Assembly: GCA_937981945.1 (NCBI GenBank)
Contig: CALJNJ010000113.1
Location: 1-5,310 of the forward strand
Length of the DNA: 5,310 nt
From: an uncultured Caulobacterales bacterium
GTDB lineage: Bacteria; Pseudomonadota; Alphaproteobacteria; Caulobacterales; Maricaulaceae
Direction: 5' to 3'
Shown piece after piece: positions 1-5,310 of the stretch (its first letter is position 1; each line of letters opens with the position of its first letter). Below the pieces are notes generated by a model that saw nothing but the letters and a program-made list of their open reading frames with translations, was not told the origin of the DNA and ran no database searches. The position numbers and the translations under genes were made by a program.

Positions 1-2
1 AA

Positions 3-500
3 ATCCTGCAAAGTACGGGCGCTCACATGGCGCAATTGTCAAATGGGCTGAATGTGGAATCGATTGATACAATGTTCGGTAATCCCCTACCCGCCAATTC
101 CGCCCCGCCCAAAAATTTGATTGTGCGGATCGGAATGATGATGCAGCCCAAAAGCAAGGAGCCCGACCGGGAGTTCTCGCAACTTTATTCTCTGGATCCG
201 GCGCAACAAATCCGCGCCGCGGTCGACATGCCGCTGTGCTATTTAGGCGGCGCACAATCTATGGATAACATCAATACAATTATGGATAACGGCTTCGACG
301 CTTTGGCAATGGGCCGCGCTTTAATTTTTGATCCGAATTTGATCAATGATCTGCAAAGCGGCGTACAAACCGAGACGGCCTGCACGGCTTGTAATCAATG
401 TGTTATGCTAATGTATACGCCGGGCGGAACCGCATGTGTTGACCCTAACGGTACGCGCGGACATGCAAGCGATCTCAATATCGTGCGGGCATCTGCCTGA
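3..500 (+). CDS. NADH:flavin oxidoreductase, Old Yellow Enzyme family, C-terminal part (5' end outside window)
   Basis: This is the C-terminal part of an FMN-dependent TIM-barrel ene-reductase. The reading frame is open from base 3 to the stop at 498-500, so the ATG at 27 is probably internal. Seen in the sequence: the end of the barrel, with IRAAVDMPLCYLGG (about 204-251) followed by NGFDALAMGRALIFDPNLI (about 289-345). These match the family's two FMN phosphate-binding loops (GG and GR). A cysteine cluster C-x2-C-x2-C-x11-C follows, with codons at 381, 390, 399 and 435. In 2,4-dienoyl-CoA reductase-like members the comparable cluster (C-x2-C-x3-C-x11-C in FadH) binds a 4Fe-4S centre. Here the protein ends about 20 residues later, so it lacks the FAD/NAD domain of the long FadH-type enzymes. 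It likely reduces an activated C=C bond in the pathway served by the next genes. The family is clear; the substrate and the presence of an Fe-S cluster are not. Confidence 0.88.
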   Translation: MLQSTGAHMAQLSNGLNVESIDTMFGNPLPANSAPPKNLIVRIGMMMQPKSKEPDREFSQLYSLDPAQQIRAAVDMPLCYLGGAQSMDNINTIMDNGFDALAMGRALIFDPNLINDLQSGVQTETACTACNQCVMLMYTPGGTACVDPNGTRGHASDLNIVRASA

Positions 501-1579
501 TGGCAAGAACGGCCGAATATAATCTTGGGCCTTTTACATTTCCACGTGGCTGGTTCTTGATAGCTAAAGCCGAAGACGCGACCGACAAGCCAATCGCACT
601 GCGGTATTTCGGACGGGATTTGATAATGTATCGGGGCAGCAGCGGCCGGATTGCGGTCATGGATGCCTATTGTCCGCACATGAAAACTCACTTGGCTAAG
701 AACACAACAAGCTATGTGGTCACAGACGGCAAACAAATTGACGGCGATGATATCCGGTGTCCCTATCACGGATGGAAATTCGGCCCCGACGGCGTTTGCA
801 ATGAGATTCCCTATTCTCCTGCCTCCATTCCCAAAGCCGCCAGGATCAGATCTTATCCGGCGCGCGAATGGTGCGGCTTCATTGTTATGTGGTATGACGA
901 AGAAGACAATGAACCACAGTTTGAGCCCCCGCTCCTAGAACAATGGAGTGATCCCAAATGGGTTCATTGGAAGATAGATGATCTGGGTGAAATTGCCTGC
1001 CATCCGCAAGAAGTGGTCGATAATATCGCAGACAAAGCTCATCTGGGACCAATTCACGGCTCAACCGATATCGGGCATTTCGAAAACGTTTTTGACGGCC
1101 ATGTAATGCGTCAATCAACAATTACCGGAAATGTGAAAATGCCGGGTATGCGCTTCACCAATGAAACATTCTATACGGGTCCCGGTATATTACTGAGCCG
1201 TATGGGCGGAATGATGGATTCGTTTATGTTGGTTGCCCATACACCCATAGAAGACGGAACGGTTAAGGTTTGGCACGGATTAACCGCTGAGGCCGCCAAT
1301 GATCCCCCGACGGAACAGGATCTGCAAATCGTGGAAATGTTCCAAATCTATTCAAGAGATGCATTGGTTCAGGACTTTGAAGTCTGGGCAAACAAAGAGC
1401 CCTGTTTTGAAATCATGCAAGTTATTGGTGACGGTCCTTTTGGAAAAACCAGAACTTGGTACAAACAGTTTTATAACCCCCTGTCAGAGGCAGGCAATTA
1501 CAATGTTGACGGCAAGATTATTACCAAAGGTACGCTCAGAGATGCGTGGCCTGAAAAGGTAACGGACGCGGCAGAATGA
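500..1579 (+). CDS. Rieske [2Fe-2S] non-heme iron oxygenase, oxygenase component, KshA-like
   Basis: This 359-residue protein is the terminal oxygenase of a Rieske mono- or dioxygenase, which uses O2 and electrons from a separate reductase to hydroxylate an organic ring or chain. The Rieske domain (about 15-125) has ligands C58-x-H60 and C87-x2-H90 in YCPHMKTH and CPYHGWKFGPDG. The catalytic domain has N175-x2-D178-x2-H181-x4-H186 (DNIADKAHLGPIHG), the usual bridging Asp and two iron His. D292 in QDFEVWANK is the likely third ligand, resembling the Asp-x2-Ile-Trp context of 3-ketosteroid 9-alpha-hydroxylase KshA. The gap between the two Rieske halves is 26 residues (61-86), about ten more than in KshA as I recall it. 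The start overlaps the upstream stop (TGATG) with no clear Shine-Dalgarno sequence, so translation is probably coupled. No reductase or ferredoxin gene is in the window. The family is sure; a steroid substrate is only suggested. Confidence 0.93.
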   Translation: MARTAEYNLGPFTFPRGWFLIAKAEDATDKPIALRYFGRDLIMYRGSSGRIAVMDAYCPHMKTHLAKNTTSYVVTDGKQIDGDDIRCPYHGWKFGPDGVCNEIPYSPASIPKAARIRSYPAREWCGFIVMWYDEEDNEPQFEPPLLEQWSDPKWVHWKIDDLGEIACHPQEVVDNIADKAHLGPIHGSTDIGHFENVFDGHVMRQSTITGNVKMPGMRFTNETFYTGPGILLSRMGGMMDSFMLVAHTPIEDGTVKVWHGLTAEAANDPPTEQDLQIVEMFQIYSRDALVQDFEVWANKEPCFEIMQVIGDGPFGKTRTWYKQFYNPLSEAGNYNVDGKIITKGTLRDAWPEKVTDAAE

Positions 1580-2745
1580 GTTTGTCACCTTTGGATGTCG
1601 CGACACCTGCTTACAGGCAGGACGAAGAGTTCTCCATTTTTGCTGACAGCGTGGGAAAATTTTTGGATCGCCACATGCCGCCGGAACGGGTCGATGAGTT
1701 TCGTCGACAAAAATGTGTTCCCCGACATATTTGGGAACTGGCCGGTCAAAACGGGCTTTTGGGGTTATCGATACCGGAGGAATATGGCGGTCATGGCGGC
1801 GACTATCGACATGAAGCGATATTACAGGAGGAAATCGGTCGCCGCGGAATAGAGGGATGGGACATCGCTCTGCACAACGGGATCGTTGCGCCCTATTTGG
1901 TTGATTACGGAAGTGAAGAACAAAAAAAGCGCATACTTCCGAAAATGGTCAGCGGGGAATATATCTCAGCAATTTGTATGACCGAACCGGGCGCAGGCTC
2001 GGACGTTCAATCCATACGGACATCGGCTATTCGAAATGGAGAGCATTATGTGCTCAACGGGTCAAAAATCTTCATCACAAACGGCCAAACCGCTAATCTC
2101 TTATTGGTCGCCGCCAAGACCGACCCCAATGAGCGGGCGCGAGGCATTTCAATGGTCCTTGTCGAAACTGATCATGTTGAAGGTTTCAGACGCGGGCAGA
2201 ATTTGGATAAAGCCGGGCGCGATCTGGCTGATACTTCGGAGCTTTTTTTCGACAACGTGAAAATTCCGGCGGAGAATTTGCTGGGTGAAAACGAAGGCCG
2301 TGGTTTTGGGCAAATGATGGAGAGCCTGCCACAAGAACGGCTCAATATCGCCGTTCAGGAATGTGCAGCCATTGAATTCGCGCTTAGAATTACGATTGAA
2401 TATGTCAAAGAGCGCAAAGCCTTCGGCAAAAGAATTTTGGATTTTCAGAACACGGAATTTCGACTGGCTGAGATGAAAACAGACGCCACCGTCGCCAAAA
2501 TTTTTGTTGATCATTGTATTGAAGAGCACATTCACGGTCGCCTCGACAGCACGAAAGCGTCCATGGCGAAGTATTGGTTGTCGGAGCTTAACGGAAAAAT
2601 TGTCGACCAATGCCTTCAGTTTTTTGGTGGATACGGATTCATGAATGAATACCCGATCACAAGAGCTTGGCGGGATGCGAGAGTCACCCGTATTTACGCC
2701 GGTACAACCGAGGTCATGAAGCTCCTGATTGCCCGTTCAATTTAG
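1576..2745 (+). CDS. Acyl-CoA dehydrogenase, long-chain/isovaleryl-type active site
   Basis: This is an FAD flavoenzyme that introduces a trans-2,3 double bond into an acyl-CoA and passes electrons to electron-transferring flavoprotein in the cytoplasm. At 389 residues it is full length for the family. Seen in order: an N-terminal helical domain (about 15-125), the first family signature CMTEPGAGSD (134-143) in the beta domain, VKERKAFGK (277-285) with FAD-contacting R280, and QFFGGYGF (348-355) leading into IYAGTTEVMK (373-382). The glutamate that is the base in most family members (YEGT) is alanine here (A375). Instead LPQER (251-255) carries E254 at the place used by mammalian long-chain and isovaleryl-CoA dehydrogenases, and the C-terminal half reads much like LCAD. 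It should therefore be active, perhaps on long or branched acyl-CoAs. Its ATG overlaps the oxygenase stop (ATGA), so the two are translationally coupled. Only the exact substrate is unknown. Confidence 0.95.
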   Translation: MSLSPLDVATPAYRQDEEFSIFADSVGKFLDRHMPPERVDEFRRQKCVPRHIWELAGQNGLLGLSIPEEYGGHGGDYRHEAILQEEIGRRGIEGWDIALHNGIVAPYLVDYGSEEQKKRILPKMVSGEYISAICMTEPGAGSDVQSIRTSAIRNGEHYVLNGSKIFITNGQTANLLLVAAKTDPNERARGISMVLVETDHVEGFRRGQNLDKAGRDLADTSELFFDNVKIPAENLLGENEGRGFGQMMESLPQERLNIAVQECAAIEFALRITIEYVKERKAFGKRILDFQNTEFRLAEMKTDATVAKIFVDHCIEEHIHGRLDSTKASMAKYWLSELNGKIVDQCLQFFGGYGFMNEYPITRAWRDARVTRIYAGTTEVMKLLIARSI

Positions 2746-2757
2746 CGGCGGCGGAAT

Positions 2758-2762
2758 AAGGA
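2758..2762 (+). promoter_or_regulatory. Ribosome binding site that decides the start of the DUF3604 gene
   Basis: AAGGA lies 8 bases before the ATG at 2771. The open frame extends back to a TTG at 2729, inside the acyl-CoA dehydrogenase gene, but that codon has no comparable site upstream. The ATG at 2771 also gives a clean membrane anchor (MKKFFQR followed by a hydrophobic run), so it is the preferred start. Another ATG at 2763 is out of frame and stops after three codons. Confidence 0.75.
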
Positions 2763-2770
2763 ATGAGACT

Positions 2771-4834
2771 ATGAAAAAGTTTTTTCAAAGAGCAATAATC
2801 GGGTTTGTAATTTTGATTGTTGTACTTCTTCTGGTGTACAAAATCCTGTCAGGAATTACCAAACATTCCATTGATAAGACTGTCTCGATTACCCCGCCGT
2901 CATCAGCAAAAAGCAATCCTGAATATTACGCATTCGGATATGATCCGGTTCCCGTAAAAACGGAAGCTCGCGCGCCTTGCTCCGATCAATATCCGACGAA
3001 ACGGGCCATGTGGGGGGATTTACACATCCATACCGCCTTGTCCGCAGATGCCTATCCGGACGGCACACGAACTTATCCAAAAGATGTCTATATTTTTGCC
3101 AAAGGCGGTGAAATAGAAATCCCAACACCTGAAGGCCAAGACCAGCGAACCTTACAGCTCGATCGTCCGCTCGATTTTGCAGCTGTGACGGACCACGCAG
3201 AGACTTTCGGAGAAGGTTATATCTGCCGCACCGAAGGCGCTTATCCCGGATATGACAGTAAATCGTGTCAGAAATTTCGCGCCGGCGGCGAAAGCGGCGT
3301 AGCCGAGTTAATGCGCATGAATTCGATGGTAGTGCCGGCCCGCAAGGAACCGGTTTGCGGTCCGGGCAACAAAGACTGCAAAGAAGCCGAGGCCATGGTT
3401 TGGCGCCGCACAATCGAAGCCGCAGAAGAAGCCTATGATAAGACGGCAGATTGTAAGTTCACCAGTTTTGTCGGTTATGAATATACCCGCGCGCCCAATG
3501 CTCAGCATATGCACCGCAATACAATTTTCAGAAATGCCGATGTTCCGGCGCGGCCCCTCCATCATGTGTCTCATCCCCTTACCCATGAACTATTGGACGG
3601 GTTTGAAAAAGAATGTCGTCTGGGTCTGGAGAATTGCGACGTCATTTCAATTCCGCATAATTCAAATATTTCAGGCGGAAACGCATTTAACGCTGACGAT
3701 ATCGCGGGCTTCTCACTTGAAACTCAAATGGCCTATCGACAATATCGCAACGCCTATGATCGCCTGGCTGAAATCATACAGCACAAAGGTGCTTCGGAAT
3801 GTATCAACGGCGCCGCAGATATTTTGGGCGATATCGATGAATTATGTGACGTTGAAGCCCTACGGCAATTTGGACAGTCGGCCAAGGCCGCCAATACGAC
3901 GACGATCCTACCGGCCATATTTACATCAGACAGCCCGGAATGCACGGATGAACACCTGGACCCGAAAGATAATATCTATAAGGGCTTTTGCTTGTCGTCC
4001 CGAGACTATGCCAGAGGCGCATTACTGGAGGGTATGTCCATCGAAAATACCGGGAATGCCAATCCGTTTGAGTTTGGATTTATTGGCAGTACGGATACCC
4101 ATATTTCCGTGTCAGGCCATGTAGAAGAAGAGGATTGGCAGGGTCATATCGCCTATGAAGCAGATCTGGATGGCCGGCTCGGCAACGCAAGTTTGGGGCG
4201 ACATAACCGGCTTGTCAGCAATCCCGGAGGTCTGGCCGGAATTTACGCCCGTGAAAATTCCCGAGACGCTATTTTTCACAGTATGAAACGCAGAGAAGCT
4301 TTCGCCACATCCGGTCCGCGCATAGAGCCGCGGTTTTTTGCAGGTCATTATGAAGACGATATTTGCGGGCAGGAAAATTGGCTGAATTTAGCTTATAAAA
4401 ATGGAACTCCAATGGGATCAAAAATTGCGCCGCCTACTGCGCCTTTTAAGCTCTTGCTCCAAGGCACGGCAGATCCGCTGTCATTGCCGCTGGAAAAGCT
4501 GCAATTGGTAAAAGGTTGGCTCGGCCCAGAAGGTCACAAGCATACCAAAGTTACGGATGTGGTCAGCGGCCAAGGAAATGCCATGTGCGGTATTTATGAA
4601 GACAGTGATTTTGATGCCGCCTTGCCAACCTATTATTATCTCAGAGCCGTGGAGCCGGAGCGGCCCAGGTGGAGCGCCGCTCAATGTGCGGCATTATCGA
4701 AAACGGACCGTCCTGATGGCTGCGATAACGACATGCCCGAAACTATACGGGAAATGGCTTGGAGCTCTCCTATTTGGATAACACCGGGTCTTATGCAGGA
4801 CCTCCCGGCCGAGACTGAAGGTCACGGCCACTAA
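2771..4834 (+). CDS. DUF3604 family protein, membrane-anchored, PHP-like metal-binding motifs
   Basis: This 687-residue protein of the DUF3604 family (PF12228) has no function I can name. Residues 1-7 are basic (MKKFFQR). A hydrophobic helix follows at about 8-26 with no lipobox or obvious cleavage site, so it should sit in the inner membrane with its bulk in the periplasm. Motifs typical of PHP-type metallohydrolases appear in order: GDLHIHT (82-88, H85 and H87), TDHAE (140-144), GYEYT (235-239), HRN (248-250), SIPHNSN (293-299, H296) and GSTDTHIS (439-446, D442 and H444). The C-terminal AWSSPIWI (663-670) is also typical as I know the family. The length fits the family. There are 16 cysteines, an even number that would suit periplasmic disulfides. 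It lies 25 bases after the acyl-CoA dehydrogenase in the same apparent operon. A metal-dependent hydrolase acting on the pathway substrate outside the cytoplasm is a reasonable but untested idea. Confidence 0.9.
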   Translation: MKKFFQRAIIGFVILIVVLLLVYKILSGITKHSIDKTVSITPPSSAKSNPEYYAFGYDPVPVKTEARAPCSDQYPTKRAMWGDLHIHTALSADAYPDGTRTYPKDVYIFAKGGEIEIPTPEGQDQRTLQLDRPLDFAAVTDHAETFGEGYICRTEGAYPGYDSKSCQKFRAGGESGVAELMRMNSMVVPARKEPVCGPGNKDCKEAEAMVWRRTIEAAEEAYDKTADCKFTSFVGYEYTRAPNAQHMHRNTIFRNADVPARPLHHVSHPLTHELLDGFEKECRLGLENCDVISIPHNSNISGGNAFNADDIAGFSLETQMAYRQYRNAYDRLAEIIQHKGASECINGAADILGDIDELCDVEALRQFGQSAKAANTTTILPAIFTSDSPECTDEHLDPKDNIYKGFCLSSRDYARGALLEGMSIENTGNANPFEFGFIGSTDTHISVSGHVEEEDWQGHIAYEADLDGRLGNASLGRHNRLVSNPGGLAGIYARENSRDAIFHSMKRREAFATSGPRIEPRFFAGHYEDDICGQENWLNLAYKNGTPMGSKIAPPTAPFKLLLQGTADPLSLPLEKLQLVKGWLGPEGHKHTKVTDVVSGQGNAMCGIYEDSDFDAALPTYYYLRAVEPERPRWSAAQCAALSKTDRPDGCDNDMPETIREMAWSSPIWITPGLMQDLPAETEGHGH

Positions 4835-4838
4835 ACTG

Positions 4839-4864
4839 TTTTCATATTGAAAATTGAATTTTCA
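4839..4864. repeat. Two overlapping inverted repeats sharing one arm
   Basis: TTTTCA (4839-4844) pairs with TGAAAA (4848-4853) across TAT. TGAAAAT (4848-4854) also pairs with ATTTTCA (4858-4864) across TGA. The middle arm can join either partner but not both. The stems are AT-only apart from one G-C pair and no T-run follows on the + strand, so this is not a convincing intrinsic terminator. It could be a protein-binding palindrome or a weak 3' end of the operon. Confidence 0.5.
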
Positions 4865-4875
4865 GGAAATAAAAA
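4847..4875 (+). promoter_or_regulatory. Candidate sigma-70 type promoter before the acyltransferase gene
   Basis: TTGAAA (4847-4852, five of six to the -35 consensus) and TAAAAA (4870-4875, four of six to the -10 consensus) are 17 bases apart. They lie in the only real intergenic gap, and the -35 falls in the shared arm of the inverted repeats. In AT-rich DNA such matches arise by chance, so this is a weak call. Confidence 0.28.
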
Positions 4876-4905
4876 CGCTCTAAAAAGAGTGAGACTCAAT
4901 TGAAA

Positions 4906-4911
4906 TATGAT
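4906..4911 (+). promoter_or_regulatory. Candidate -10 box placed for a leaderless or near-leaderless transcript
   Basis: TATGAT matches five of six bases of the -10 consensus. Transcription would start near 4918, about three bases before the ATG at 4921, which itself has no Shine-Dalgarno sequence. There is no good -35 at normal spacing (AAAAGA at 4883-4888), and the box would lie inside the gene if the TTG at 4900 is the true start. Confidence 0.2.
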
Positions 4912-4920
4912 AATCCGCAT

Positions 4921-5310
4921 ATGAGCGAGCATTCGCCCCGTATGGGTAACGCCTTTTCCCGGGGTTTGGGGTCTCTTGGCCTTAAACTCACAGGCTGGGA
5001 ACTGGTCGGAAAAATGCCCGATGTGCCGAAATTCGTTATTATCGGCGTCCCACATACGTCCAATTGGGATGCTATCTCCGCATCGCTGGCTATGCTCGCC
5101 AGCGGGTTTAAGTATACCTTCTTGATCAAAAAAGAGTGGTTTTTCTGGCCGGCGGGCCCGCTTTTCCGTGCTCTCGGCGGTTATCCCGTAGATCGCAGCA
5201 AAGGCAAAAATGTTGTCGATCAATTGGTCAAACTCTTCGAAGAAGAAGACAAAGTCTGTGTGGGCTTCCCGCCGGAAGGTACGCGTTCCAAAGTAGAAAA
5301 ATATAAATCC
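4921..5310 (+). CDS. Lysophospholipid acyltransferase family protein, N-terminal part (3' end outside window)
   Basis: The 130 residues visible belong to the glycerolphosphate acyltransferase superfamily (PlsC-like), which transfers an acyl chain from acyl-CoA or acyl-ACP to a lysophospholipid or similar acceptor at the inner membrane. The catalytic H-x4-D motif is H45 to D50 in PHTSNWDA. A second block, GGYPVDRS (86-93), carries the substrate-binding R92. The third block is FPPEGTRS (116-123) with E119, where many members have a single P before EGTRS. The frame runs off the window, so the length is unknown. The start is uncertain: ATG 4921 has no Shine-Dalgarno sequence, TTG 4900 has GAGTGAG just upstream, and ATG 4942 has GAGCGAG about 12 bases upstream. 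An 86-base gap from the preceding gene suggests its own promoter. The family is sure; the acceptor lipid is unknown. Confidence 0.88.
   Translation, partial: MSEHSPRMGNAFSRGLGSLGLKLTGWELVGKMPDVPKFVIIGVPHTSNWDAISASLAMLASGFKYTFLIKKEWFFWPAGPLFRALGGYPVDRSKGKNVVDQLVKLFEEEDKVCVGFPPEGTRSKVEKYKS

Noticed and set aside
2694..2720. Inactive acyl-CoA dehydrogenase because the YEGT glutamate is missing
   Set aside because: The LCAD/IVD subgroup naturally lacks this Glu and uses another one, which is present here as E254 in LPQER.
2729..2770. TTG start at 2729 adding 14 residues to the DUF3604 protein
   Set aside because: There is no ribosome binding site for it, whereas ATG 2771 has AAGGA at 8 bases and begins a normal signal-anchor sequence.
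2889..3413. Minus-strand open frame of 174 codons, and similar ones at 395-769, 2149-2610 and 4831-5223
   Set aside because: All are antisense to clear coding sequence, read as low-quality proteins rich in Arg, Cys and Pro or otherwise featureless, and have no family motif.
3435..4124. Open frame of 229 codons in another + frame inside the DUF3604 gene
   Set aside because: Its translation has no recognisable domain and it lies wholly within a well-supported gene whose motifs (GYEYT, IPHNSN, GSTDTH) span it. It is a shadow of that gene.
4876..4891. Small hairpin CGCTCT-AAAA-AGAGTG as a terminator
   Set aside because: On the + strand it has only six pairs including a G-U and is not followed by T residues. 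On the minus strand, where TTTTT would follow, the stem falls to four pairs, and no minus-strand gene ends here.

Overview
This window looks like a piece of a Gram-negative chromosome, most likely from Pseudomonadota. That rests on the gene families present and on the dense same-strand layout. The base composition is moderate, near half GC by eye. A marine or soil Alpha- or Gammaproteobacterium is the best guess, but no sequence here settles the class. All five genes are on the + strand, and no RNA gene, transposon, repeat array or CRISPR was seen.

Layout. Positions 3-500 hold the C-terminal end of an Old Yellow Enzyme type NADH:flavin oxidoreductase whose start lies outside the window. Its stop overlaps the start of a Rieske non-heme iron oxygenase of the KshA-like kind (500-1579) by one base (TGATG). 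The oxygenase stop overlaps an acyl-CoA dehydrogenase (1576-2745) by four bases (ATGA). After a 25-base gap with a good ribosome binding site comes a membrane-anchored DUF3604 protein with PHP-type metal-binding motifs (2771-4834). These four genes look like one transcription unit. An 86-base AT-rich gap with overlapping small inverted repeats and candidate promoter elements separates them from the 5' part of a lysophospholipid acyltransferase family gene (about 4921 to beyond 5310).

How the genes may work together. A flavin ene-reductase, an oxygenase that hydroxylates a hydrophobic ring or chain, and an acyl-CoA dehydrogenase of the long-chain/isovaleryl type are what a catabolic operon for a steroid, terpenoid or other alicyclic/lipid compound would contain. 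The DUF3604 protein is predicted to face the periplasm and could act on the substrate before uptake. That role is inference, because the family has no function I can name with confidence. The ferredoxin reductase the oxygenase needs is not in the window. The acyltransferase is probably a separate phospholipid-related gene rather than part of the pathway.
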